Positions 1 to 7,500 of a stretch of 18,116 nucleotides of DNA are shown here, in pieces (within the stretch, counting starts at the first letter, position 1; every line of letters starts with the position of its first letter). This stretch comes from a bacterium (GTDB lineage Bacteria; Bacteroidota; Ignavibacteria; Kapaibacteriales; UBA961). Made by a program: the position numbers and the translations under genes. Under the pieces are notes generated by a model. That model did not search any database and was not told where the DNA came from. It was given only the letters and a program-made list of their open reading frames with translations. The DNA is taken from NCBI GenBank assembly GCA_022844575.1, contig JALHLL010000044.1:1-18116 (forward strand), read 5' to 3'.

Positions 1-1417
1 CGCAGTATATCAATGAATTATTATCGGATGAGATATCAATTGATTGTACTTTTCCCTTCATACCATGGAATATCGAAACTTTCATATGTTCGGGTCTAAG
101 TAATACTTCAATTTCTTCCTGTTTATTACGTTTTATGCCGTTTTTTAGTATTACAGTTAAAGTAATGGTATATTTTCCCACTTCCGAATAAACCTTTTTA
201 ACATCTATATTTGTTTCATTTGTTCCATCGCCAAAGTTCCAATCGTATGAATTACTGTTTGCATAAGGAAAAGTTCTATTGACAAACGATACCGTGTCTC
301 CTACATATAATTTTCTTTTAGACATCTCAAAACGAATATCTATTGAATCATTTTTCAAATTATCCGGTAGTCTCCACATTGAAACATAACCAGCACTATC
401 AGCAGTGAACGCATATTTTTCATCTGAAGTTACAGCTAATTTTATTTGTTCAGTTCCCTCAAATTCATACTCCCATCTTTTTTCAACTATATTCCATATT
501 CCAAGTGCCGCTCCCGTACCCTTCGGTAAACATAAAAGATGGTTTTCGTCAATTATTGTTTCTACTTCTATAATGTTTTCCGGCACACTGCCCGACCGTA
601 TTTCTTGTAAATTGTCTGAATTATATATGGAATTCTTTGAGAAAAGTAATTGCCCGTCTTTTGAGTGAAGTAATGGAAAAGAAAATTTATCTTGCTGTTT
701 AACAACATTCATGCTTTGATGTTTCTGCATGGTGGGCAATGCGTACACTTCAAACACTTTACTATTTTTTTTCGCGTAGGTGTTTGGGTAATGGAACATA
801 GTTTCAGAATAGTCGAACCGACCATAAATATATTTATCATCGTCTGTAAAGCGTATTCTTACTGGTGTATCCGTCTGCACATCCTTAAATTCGATCCTAT
901 TGTCATTTTTTGTTGAATAATACGCTGACGTAATTCTACCATAGCCCCAATTACTTTGACCTTTTGTAATGAAGATTCGAGTACCTATAATCAAAGGGAG
1001 TCCACTTCGGTATACAACCCCCGTATAATTAAACTCTTTTACATACCAAGAGTCACTTTCATGTTCTTTTATCTCTTTATAAGCTATAACTTTGCTACTG
1101 TCTAACTTTAGAACCTTTACGTGTCCAAAATTCTGATAACCTTCCTTGAAATTACCTGAAACAACATAATTTAAGGTCGAATCTACTGTTGCTACAAAAA
1201 CATCTTTAGAGTATATTGTTTTAATAATATCACCGCTTTTCATATTCCAGATTTTAATGGTATCCTTTGAGGTTGACACACCATATCCCCAATCTGTCCC
1301 TGTAACTGATAATACTTCTGATGGATGTAATTGTTTTTTCCACACCAAACCTGACTGTGCAAAACAGGAAACCGCAAGTACAAGAAGGAAGGAAATACAA
1401 AGAAGAATGTAACGCAT
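1..1417 (-). CDS. Secreted WD40/PKD repeat protein, C-terminus cut by the window edge
   Basis: The minus-strand frame from the ATG at 1417 stays open to the left edge, giving 472 codons without a stop, so this is the N-terminal part of a larger protein. Residues 1-20 form a signal peptide ending in CFA before QSG; Cys18 also fits a loose lipobox, so a lipoprotein is possible. WD40-like segments are visible near residues 40-60 (ending TIKIWNMKSG) and 300-350 (GIWNI, then VSMWRLPDN). A PKD domain spans about 362-440, with the hallmark WNFGDGTN at 393-400 and GKYTITLTV at 414-422. After it, residues 447-472 look like the start of another WD40 repeat (HGMKGKVQSIDISSD). Such WD40-PKD proteins are typically surface or periplasmic in Bacteroidota relatives. 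No enzymatic residues are visible, and ligand and role are unknown. It lies 97 bases behind the glycosyltransferase in the same orientation. Confidence 0.85.
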   Translation of the reverse strand, partial: MRYILLCISFLLVLAVSCFAQSGLVWKKQLHPSEVLSVTGTDWGYGVSTSKDTIKIWNMKSGDIIKTIYSKDVFVATVDSTLNYVVSGNFKEGYQNFGHVKVLKLDSSKVIAYKEIKEHESDSWYVKEFNYTGVVYRSGLPLIIGTRIFITKGQSNWGYGRITSAYYSTKNDNRIEFKDVQTDTPVRIRFTDDDKYIYGRFDYSETMFHYPNTYAKKNSKVFEVYALPTMQKHQSMNVVKQQDKFSFPLLHSKDGQLLFSKNSIYNSDNLQEIRSGSVPENIIEVETIIDENHLLCLPKGTGAALGIWNIVEKRWEYEFEGTEQIKLAVTSDEKYAFTADSAGYVSMWRLPDNLKNDSIDIRFEMSKRKLYVGDTVSFVNRTFPYANSNSYDWNFGDGTNETNIDVKKVYSEVGKYTITLTVILKNGIKRNKQEEIEVLLRPEHMKVSIFHGMKGKVQSIDISSDNNSLIYC

Positions 1418-1463
1418 AGAGTAATCCAAATCGAATGATACCCTATATACCATTAAACAGTAC

Positions 1464-1495
1464 ATTTTGTTCCATTTTGCACAAAATACGTTTTG
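1464..1495. repeat. Cluster of ATTTTG direct and inverted hexamers upstream of the WD40/PKD gene
   Basis: In the 97-base gap between the glycosyltransferase stop and the WD40/PKD start, ATTTTG occurs at 1464-1469 and again at 1474-1479, one helical turn apart. An inverted copy, CAAAAT, follows at 1482-1487, and a further TTTTG at 1491-1495. The second and third copies form a near-palindrome with a 2-base centre. Such spacing can mark an operator, but in AT-rich DNA it can also arise by chance. I found no convincing minus-strand TAnnTTTG promoter element in this gap. Confidence 0.3.
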
Positions 1496-1514
1496 GGAGG
1501 TTTGCAGGGTGAGC

Positions 1515-2546
1515 TTACAAGCCGATTGATTGTAACAACTTTCTTCTCATTATTTCAGGACGTAAATGCTCCATTTTGCCAAGGGGATAATCAGCAACGG
1601 CTTTATAAAAATCGAAATCTTCAATCAAAGTTTTTCCAAGCTCTATAGCTTTTTCAATATTATACGCATTATCGAGTGTTGTTAAAGGGAATAGTTCTGC
1701 GGCATGCCCTGTCGAATCCGTCGATATAATGGGTATCCCCAAAGCGGCCGCATCAAGTACATATCTTCCCCATGTATAACGTTCATCAAGATTCACCCAC
1801 ACATACGCATTTGCATTATCGGAAAAATAATCATTCTGCGAGGCAATTTTTCTAATCTGCAAATTCGGGTCATTATAAATGTGGCGCACCGTATCGAATG
1901 CTTTATTCTGATTAAATATGGAACGATGTTCGCTCCAATTTTTAGCTATATATTTTAGTTTTCTGGAAAAACCTCGTTCATAGCCGTAACAGCTAAGACC
2001 TAACTGTTTTGCAACATGATAATCATTCCACCTTTTCAGCAATAAACCGCAGCAAAAAACACTTTTATTTCTTTTTTCGATAGGAATTCTCAACTTTACT
2101 ATTTCATCAACAGGGTACGGTATTCCTATATATTCTACCTTAGTACTTGTTAATGATTGTAAAAAGGATAATGAGTGACGATTGATACAATTCACCATAT
2201 CAGATGAATCGAAAATCGTTTTTATGTAGGGTGAGGGAATCAAATAATCGGAGGCACAGCCTTCTATTAAACTAATCCACTTCGTATGCGCCGGACGGCT
2301 ATTTATCAATTTTATCAATTTTTCGGCATGTTTTGATTGCCGGATATAATTCGTATTTCCGATTAGTATATCATAACGGGCAATATCATTGCTCGTGACG
2401 GAATTCTCTCCTATATAATCGCCATTAAAAGCATACACCCACGATTCAACTCCATTCATGGTCTTGGCTTGCTGTTGTCTTTCCTTTGCAGACCAACGTT
2501 CACGAATACCAGCTATAACAAGAACTTTAGGGTCGGATATTGCCAT
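1515..2546 (-). CDS. GT-B-like glycosyltransferase (GT4-type C-terminal domain)
   Basis: A 343-residue cytoplasmic protein with no signal peptide or membrane helix. The N-terminus (KVLVIAGIRERW) has the hydrophobic first strand expected of a Rossmann-like domain. Residues 59-65 (DILIGNT) and 140-147 (IGIPYPVD) resemble the interdomain region of GT-B enzymes. The clearest evidence is residues 248-286: YVWVNLDERYTWGRYVLDA, then AALGIPIISTDSTGHAAELFP. This matches the sugar-nucleotide-binding C-terminal half of GT4-like enzymes, where the canonical EGFG segment reads ERYTWGR and is followed by the conserved A-x-G-x-P-(V/I)-I strand. It probably moves a sugar from a nucleotide donor onto an envelope or secreted acceptor; donor and acceptor cannot be told from sequence. 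It starts 22 bases behind the OmpA-family gene and is probably co-transcribed with it. No other polysaccharide genes are nearby. Confidence 0.68.
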   Translation of the reverse strand: MAISDPKVLVIAGIRERWSAKERQQQAKTMNGVESWVYAFNGDYIGENSVTSNDIARYDILIGNTNYIRQSKHAEKLIKLINSRPAHTKWISLIEGCASDYLIPSPYIKTIFDSSDMVNCINRHSLSFLQSLTSTKVEYIGIPYPVDEIVKLRIPIEKRNKSVFCCGLLLKRWNDYHVAKQLGLSCYGYERGFSRKLKYIAKNWSEHRSIFNQNKAFDTVRHIYNDPNLQIRKIASQNDYFSDNANAYVWVNLDERYTWGRYVLDAAALGIPIISTDSTGHAAELFPLTTLDNAYNIEKAIELGKTLIEDFDFYKAVADYPLGKMEHLRPEIMRRKLLQSIGL

Positions 2547-2568
2547 TCCGAATTATTGAAAAAGAAAA

Positions 2569-4488
2569 TTATTTACTTACTTTTATTTGTAAATTTCTAT
2601 TTAAGAAACGCCCCTCAGGTGTATCCTCAGCAAACTTTTCAGTCGAAACTGCGGTTTTAATCGTAAACTTATCGGTAGCAATCGAACGTATAAACTTTTC
2701 GGTTGATTCGGCTCTATCCTGTGATAATTTTCTGTTATACTCCTCACCACCTGTTGCATCGGTACCTCCCAGAATTGTGACCGTTGAGCCTGCCGGAATC
2801 AGATGCGTCATTTGCCTTAAGAGTTCTTTATTTTCCGATGACAAGGTACGGCTATCATAAGCGAAACGTAAAACCGCCTTAAAATTATCAAGATTCAACT
2901 CTATTGTTTCCGTCGGCATTTCGGACAAACTAACATCCGCTGCCGCCGAAGCGTTTGCGAAAGCCGATGCTGCTTTAATCTCCAAAGGAAAACTGTTCTG
3001 GTTTTTATCAAAACGACAATTCAAAGACATTTTTGCAGAATCCGCAGGTAATACAACAGTCTCAGGCGAAAGGCATACACCATTAAGTCGCAATTTAGTC
3101 CCCGGCTTCATGTTCGCACTATTAATTCCTAATACGACTTCACCTTTTATCTCGGCATATTGCCTCCGAGAAACATATGCTTTTAGCTGAACATTCTCTA
3201 GTATCAAATCAACACGTCGGTTTTCTTCACGCCCTGTTGCATATTGTTGATTAGAGGGGTTTTCAGGTAATACCTTTGCTTCGGTTCGCATAATGCTCTC
3301 CGGTACACCGGCGTCGCCTAAAGCTTTTTTTACCGCTTGCGCTCTTGCTTCCGCCAATTGTAAACCACCTTCGTCATCGCCCGAAGTTGCACCAATAATT
3401 TTAAGTTTTACATTCGGATTTGCTTTAACTGTAGATGCAATCGTAGGAATAATATAGCTCTGGTATTGCAAAGCAGACATTGTCAACTCATCGTCACCTA
3501 AAGTTGTTTCACGGCTATAACGTTCCGGCATTTGTGAAGAATTCTGATCGAAAAAGATACTGTTTACTAATGGAGGTAATGAAAGCACCTCATTACCCGA
3601 TACTACTTTTGCCCTTACAGAGCGAATCTGTATTCCGAGATTAGGTGTTGCTTCCGATTTTTTAACAACTAATGGGGCTTCCGGTAAAGCAACTTCCTCA
3701 ATAACTTGAACGGGTTTTTCCATTTCCTTATCGAAAGATATTCTTAAGCCCAACTGAAAATGTAAAGAAGCAATATTCCACAAAGCATCGTTTGTAACAG
3801 GGGAAACATTGTAATCATAACCGATTTGCTGGGTTAGCCCTACTCTTTTCGAGACCATTAGAATATTCTCAACGCCACCCGAAAATCCGAAACCTATTTT
3901 GGGATTTGTAGTCATTTCTCCCGAAAGAATTTCCCTTTGCTGCCTATTATCCGTCTTGAATACTGCGTTGGCAGGGCTTACGATTCTTTCGCTCTGTCTG
4001 AAAGTATTTGTTAGGGGAATATATAAACGCGCACCCGCAAATAGTCTTAACGGGCCACCAATCAATCGTTCGAATATTGTCGGACGTATATCCGTACCTA
4101 ATTCCATATACGATAAGGAGGTGGTTAATGTATTGCGGAGCGTAACCATAGTCGTTTGCAGTGTGCTCTGTTCCCGTGATGTAAAAATCACATCGTTCTC
4201 CAAATCTGCCGATCTTTGGGAGATACCCAAGTTTAATGCAAGATGAACCATTGAGCTTAATGGTAATTCATATCCCAATGAACCGATGAGTCCGTTTCCT
4301 TTTCCTGAGTAAAACGTTGCACAATCGGCAGCCCCTTCGAAAGAGCTGAAGTTTCCCGAATGGGTATTGAGCAAAGCTCCGCCTCGAGCCGTTAGAGCAA
4401 AACCCTCCTCACGTTCTTCTTGCGTTTCATTCTGTGCCGAAGAAACCGTTATAAGAAACAGAAAAAGGAGTAAACAACGTAAAACCAT
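2569..4488 (-). CDS. OmpA-family outer-membrane protein with beta-barrel and two OmpA domains
   Basis: The product has 639 residues. A signal peptide (about 1-18, ending VSSA) is followed by a region of alternating hydrophobic residues (about 35-255) consistent with an outer-membrane barrel. A linker rich in Pro, Val and Glu (256-285) comes next. OmpA-like domain 1 spans about 305-432 and ends in NRRVDL. A beta-rich spacer (about 435-530) carries Cys472 and Cys491, a possible disulphide. OmpA-like domain 2 spans about 533-639. In OmpA domains an Asp (GHTD) and an Arg (LSxxRA), 15 residues apart, hold diaminopimelate of peptidoglycan. Domain 2 keeps both with that exact spacing (Asp577 in GGTD, Arg592 in LSQDRA). 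Domain 1 has Ser369 in place of the Asp and a loop two residues shorter before Arg382. Domain 2 should therefore anchor the wall, while domain 1 may be structural. A candidate promoter lies about 35 bases upstream. Confidence 0.88.
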   Translation of the reverse strand: MVLRCLLLFLFLITVSSAQNETQEEREEGFALTARGGALLNTHSGNFSSFEGAADCATFYSGKGNGLIGSLGYELPLSSMVHLALNLGISQRSADLENDVIFTSREQSTLQTTMVTLRNTLTTSLSYMELGTDIRPTIFERLIGGPLRLFAGARLYIPLTNTFRQSERIVSPANAVFKTDNRQQREILSGEMTTNPKIGFGFSGGVENILMVSKRVGLTQQIGYDYNVSPVTNDALWNIASLHFQLGLRISFDKEMEKPVQVIEEVALPEAPLVVKKSEATPNLGIQIRSVRAKVVSGNEVLSLPPLVNSIFFDQNSSQMPERYSRETTLGDDELTMSALQYQSYIIPTIASTVKANPNVKLKIIGATSGDDEGGLQLAEARAQAVKKALGDAGVPESIMRTEAKVLPENPSNQQYATGREENRRVDLILENVQLKAYVSRRQYAEIKGEVVLGINSANMKPGTKLRLNGVCLSPETVVLPADSAKMSLNCRFDKNQNSFPLEIKAASAFANASAAADVSLSEMPTETIELNLDNFKAVLRFAYDSRTLSSENKELLRQMTHLIPAGSTVTILGGTDATGGEEYNRKLSQDRAESTEKFIRSIATDKFTIKTAVSTEKFAEDTPEGRFLNRNLQIKVSK

Positions 4489-4522
4489 ATTTATGCGGCT
4501 CTGTTTTTTTGAACATAAACTG

Positions 4523-4551
4523 CAAAATTACAGTATAAACCTAAGCGTAAA
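4523..4551 (-). promoter_or_regulatory. Candidate Bacteroidota-type promoter for the OmpA-family gene
   Basis: On the minus strand TAATTTTG (4530-4523) fully matches the Bacteroidota -7 consensus TAnnTTTG and lies about 35 bases before the OmpA-family ATG. A TTTA at 4551-4548 is the nearest -33-like element, but its spacing of 17 is shorter than the usual 19-21, so the upstream half is weak. This is motif matching only. Confidence 0.4.
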
Positions 4552-4574
4552 CCTGTATTGCTATTTTTTTATAA

Positions 4575-4597
4575 AGGTGTCGGATTTTATAACACCT
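4575..4597. repeat. 6-bp inverted repeat between divergent promoters
   Basis: AGGTGT at 4575-4580 and its perfect reverse complement ACACCT at 4592-4597 are separated by 11 AT-rich bases. They sit between the candidate minus-strand (OmpA) and plus-strand (DUF177) promoters. No T-tract follows on either strand, which argues against a terminator and leaves an operator or chance as explanations. Confidence 0.35.
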
Positions 4598-4632
4598 AAA
4601 TCATCGAATGATAAGAATATTATATGAAATTC

Positions 4633-4663
4633 ATTGCCAAAGTTAAAGAAAGCATTATTTTTG
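4633..4663 (+). promoter_or_regulatory. Candidate Bacteroidota-type promoter for the DUF177-rpmF-plsX-fab cluster
   Basis: ATTG at 4633-4636 is followed, after exactly 19 bases, by TATTTTTG at 4656-4663. This agrees well with TTTG-N19-21-TAnnTTTG, with one mismatch in the -33 element and none in the -7. The ATG at 4681 is 17 bases further on, giving a very short leader, and no clear Shine-Dalgarno site is present. Confidence 0.5.
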
Positions 4664-4680
4664 CAATCTTTTGAAGAAAA

Positions 4681-5193
4681 ATGATTTCCGTAATCGGTAT
4701 ATATATTCAGGGCTTGATGGATGGTGAATACACTATCCATGAGACTTGCAATGCCGAGGATATAAAAGAGATGCCTTCGGAATACAGGGGTACATTAAAC
4801 GTGAACGGCAAGTTACGTAAACATATCAACCGTTATCTTATAAATGCGGAAATAGATGTAACTGCTTTTTTTCAATGTGACTTATCTCTCGAAGAGTATC
4901 AGGAAAACATAAGAACTTCATTACATGCTACCTATCTGATCGGGGTATCGTCGGATAACGTAGATGAGCATAACAATGTATTTGCTATAACAGATGATAC
5001 AAAGGAAATAGCACTTGACAATGTAATACGAGAGGAACTTATACTTACATTGCCATTAAAAAGAGTATCGCCTCAATGGCGAGATAAAAACTGGCAACAA
5101 CCGATACAAGAAGAAAAAAACGAAAACGAACCGTTATCAAGTGATACTTGGGCGGTACTAAAAAATTTGCAATCGAACACTCTCAATAATTGA
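4681..5193 (+). CDS. DUF177/YceD-family protein
   Basis: The product has 170 residues and is the gene directly before rpmF, the position this family occupies in very many bacteria. YceD-family proteins are linked to 23S rRNA and 50S accumulation; the biochemical role is not settled. The family pattern shows in three places: a short segment that normally reads CxRC but here is CDLSLEEYQE (about residues 66-75), an acidic Asp-rich segment, and IALDNVIREELILTLPLKRV (about 109-128), a good match to the family's IDL...REELLLALP block. The usual Cys pair near the first segment and the C-terminal Cys cluster after LPLK are absent; only one Cys remains at the first site. So any zinc-binding form of the family is unlikely here. 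The tail is Glu/Asn-rich. The start at 4681 is supported by the promoter match and by the absence of an upstream alternative. Confidence 0.85.
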   Translation: MISVIGIYIQGLMDGEYTIHETCNAEDIKEMPSEYRGTLNVNGKLRKHINRYLINAEIDVTAFFQCDLSLEEYQENIRTSLHATYLIGVSSDNVDEHNNVFAITDDTKEIALDNVIREELILTLPLKRVSPQWRDKNWQQPIQEEKNENEPLSSDTWAVLKNLQSNTLNN

Positions 5194-5214
5194 TTTTTTC
5201 AAAGGAACGCTAAC

Positions 5215-5391
5215 ATGCCAAATCCAAAACGCAAACTTTCAAAAGCACGCCGCGATAAACGTCGTACACATTACAAGGCATTTGCACCTTCTACAATGGC
5301 TTGCCCTAACTGCAATGCTACCAAGCTGACACATGCGGCTTGCCCCGAATGCGGTTATTACAATGGTCGTCAGATAGTACCTGTTGCATAA
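5215..5391 (+). CDS. rpmF: 50S ribosomal protein L32 (bL32)
   Basis: This short gene encodes a complete bL32 of 58 residues, starting MPNPKRKLSKARRDKRR. The N-terminus is the basic rRNA-binding tail typical of the family. A four-cysteine zinc ribbon follows: Cys30-x2-Cys33 (CPNC) and Cys43-x2-Cys46 (CPEC), so this is the zinc-containing (C+) form. The gene begins 21 bases after DUF177 and has an AGGA ribosome-binding site at 5203-5206, 8 bases before the ATG, better than most genes in this window. The DUF177-rpmF-plsX order is widely conserved and couples a ribosomal protein with phospholipid synthesis. Confidence 0.97.
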   Translation: MPNPKRKLSKARRDKRRTHYKAFAPSTMACPNCNATKLTHAACPECGYYNGRQIVPVA

Positions 5392-5455
5392 ACGGGTACT
5401 AACGATATTTACGCTCATATATCATATGTTATTCCCATAAACGGCGATTGTTGTA

Positions 5456-6481
5456 ATGAGTAATCGACGATTGGTAATCGGAATTGATGCCATGGGTGGA
5501 GACCATGCACCGGAGAATGAATTACTCGGTGCATATCAAGCTTTGGAGCAACTCGATAAACGAAATTGCTCCATACGTTTTTTCGGACAAGAAAACGTAA
5601 TACGTCAATCAGCCGAAAAATTGAACATTCCACTTGAACGTTTCTCAATACATCATGCCGATGAGACCGTTACTATGCACGATGAACCTTCGAGCATAGT
5701 AAAGAAAAAGCGTACCTCCTCAATGTATCTCGGTATAGAACAGGTAAGAGTAAAAGAAACCGATGCTTTCGTTTCTGCCGGAAATACGGGTGCAATGATG
5801 GCAACGGGAACCGTAGTTCTCGGTCGCATCAAAGGTGTTTCCCGACCGACTATCGGAACATTCTTCCCTACGATTACAGGAACCCCCACACTTCTGACCG
5901 ATGCCGGAGCTAATGTAGATTGTAAGGCAAGACATCTTCTTGAGTTTGCAATTATGGGCAGCATATACTATAGTGAGGTAACAGGCATCGAAAAACCAAC
6001 CGTCGGCTTGCTTAATGTAGGGGAAGAGCCGACTAAAGGTAATGAAGCTGTGTTAGAAACCTATCCTTTACTTCAAGAATCGGGCTTAAATTTTATCGGC
6101 AATGTGGAAGGACGTGACATAATGACTGGGGATGTTCATGTTGTTGTTTGCGATGGTTTTACAGGTAATATTGTCCTTAAATTTGCCGAGAGTATCATTA
6201 CGGTATTACGAGGAAAAATTGGCGGATACGCAGAAAGAAGTACGTGGAATAAAATAAAAGTAGCCACAGCCCTTCCGACTTTGCGTTCAGTATTAAAGGA
6301 CATGGACTATCAGCAGTATGGCGGTGTACCTTTACTTGGCGTAAATGGAACGGTTATTATAGGACACGGCAAATCCACTCCTGTAGCAATTAAAAACATG
6401 TTGATACGTGCTGCCGATGTTGCTGAGGCAAATATTTCAGGTAAGATTGAAACGTTTTTGGCAAAAAGGTCAGAACATTAA
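5456..6481 (+). CDS. plsX: Phosphate acyltransferase PlsX
   Basis: PlsX converts acyl-ACP and phosphate to acyl-phosphate, the donor used by PlsY to begin phospholipid synthesis at the membrane. The product, 341 residues, has the normal family length. The N-terminal signature IGIDAMGGDHAPE (residues 8-20) and the block VSAGNTGAMMA (about 106-116) are diagnostic. The NVGEEPTKGNE and VVCDGFTGNIVLKF blocks and the closing GVNGTVIIGHG block are also present. The ATG at 5456 places the signature exactly where PlsX proteins begin. It follows rpmF after 64 bases without a clear terminator, and fabH begins 11 bases after its stop. Confidence 0.98.
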   Translation: MSNRRLVIGIDAMGGDHAPENELLGAYQALEQLDKRNCSIRFFGQENVIRQSAEKLNIPLERFSIHHADETVTMHDEPSSIVKKKRTSSMYLGIEQVRVKETDAFVSAGNTGAMMATGTVVLGRIKGVSRPTIGTFFPTITGTPTLLTDAGANVDCKARHLLEFAIMGSIYYSEVTGIEKPTVGLLNVGEEPTKGNEAVLETYPLLQESGLNFIGNVEGRDIMTGDVHVVVCDGFTGNIVLKFAESIITVLRGKIGGYAERSTWNKIKVATALPTLRSVLKDMDYQQYGGVPLLGVNGTVIIGHGKSTPVAIKNMLIRAADVAEANISGKIETFLAKRSEH

Positions 6482-6492
6482 TTGAGAAAAAT

Positions 6493-7479
6493 ATGAAAGC
6501 AATTATCTCGGCAATTAGTCATTTCGTTCCTCCGAATATTATCCCCAATTCTTGGTTTGAGGATAAGTTGGAAACTTCCGATGAATGGATACGCACAAGA
6601 ACCGGTATTGTTGAACGCCGTTTTTTGGAAAGCGGGGCAACGTCCGATTTGCTTGTTCCCTGTATTCAGGAAATCCTTGAAAAAAAATCTCTGAAACCCG
6701 AAGATATAGATGCAATTATCGTTGCGACTATCACACCCGATAATGTTTTTCCGGCATGTGCGGCAACAGTACAAAAAAAATTAGGTATGTCTAAAGCATG
6801 GGGATTCGATTTATCGGCTGCATGCTCGGGCTTTTTATACGGCTTAGAAATCGGAGCAGCCTTAGTTCAATCAAGTGCCTATAAGCGTGTATTGGTATGC
6901 GGTGCAGATATGATGAGTTCCATCCTCAACCCGGAAGACCGTTCTACATATGTACTTTTTGGTGACGGAGGCGGGGCTGTTTTGCTTGAACCATCCGATG
7001 ATGACGAATACGGAATCTTGGATTCGAGATTATATATGGACGGTCGTGGCGGTTCCAATTTATATATGATAGCCGGAGGAAGTGCCAAACCTACAACGGT
7101 GGAAACAGCAGCTAATAAGGAGCATTATGTTGTACAGGATGGACAAAGTGTTTTTAAGGCGGCAGTGATCGGTATGGCAGAAGTTGCGGCTGAGATTATG
7201 GAAAGAAATAACCTAAAATCAGATGACATTGCTTGGCTTGTACCTCATCAGGCAAATCTCCGCATTATTGATGCAACGAGAAAACGTATGGGACTCGATC
7301 CTGAAAAGGTAATGATAAATATCGATAAATACGGTAATACCACTGCCGGTACAATACCTATCGCATTATCTGAACTCTATCATCATAAGAAGATAAAGAA
7401 GGGCGATCGGCTTGTTCTTGCAAGTTTTGGTGCCGGATATACATGGGGCGCAATTTATATTCGTTGGGCTATTGACTAA
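6493..7479 (+). CDS. fabH: Beta-ketoacyl-ACP synthase III (FabH)
   Basis: FabH condenses an acyl-CoA primer with malonyl-ACP to start each fatty-acid chain in the cytosol. The protein is 328 residues with the Cys-His-Asn triad in place: Cys111 in FDLSAACSGF, His252 in LVPHQAN and Asn282 in DKYGNTTAG. The ETSDEWI block and the RTRTGI loop (residues 27-39), which contacts CoA, are also conserved. Primer preference (acetyl or branched) cannot be read from the sequence with confidence. The gene sits 11 bases after plsX and 21 before fabD, consistent with one transcript. Confidence 0.98.
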   Translation: MKAIISAISHFVPPNIIPNSWFEDKLETSDEWIRTRTGIVERRFLESGATSDLLVPCIQEILEKKSLKPEDIDAIIVATITPDNVFPACAATVQKKLGMSKAWGFDLSAACSGFLYGLEIGAALVQSSAYKRVLVCGADMMSSILNPEDRSTYVLFGDGGGAVLLEPSDDDEYGILDSRLYMDGRGGSNLYMIAGGSAKPTTVETAANKEHYVVQDGQSVFKAAVIGMAEVAAEIMERNNLKSDDIAWLVPHQANLRIIDATRKRMGLDPEKVMINIDKYGNTTAGTIPIALSELYHHKKIKKGDRLVLASFGAGYTWGAIYIRWAID

Positions 7480-7500
7480 TAATTTTACAGATAGAGTACA

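Noticed and set aside
405..916. Two plus-strand open frames of 87 and 74 codons
   Set aside because: They are antisense to the continuous WD40/PKD frame, which has domain evidence throughout.
5653..5964. Minus-strand open frame of 103 codons opposite plsX
   Set aside because: It lies wholly antisense to a clear plsX, has no recognisable domain and no ribosome-binding site, and its composition follows the plsX codons. The other long antisense frames in fabD, fabF, the M1 gene and Enzyme I were dropped for the same reasons.
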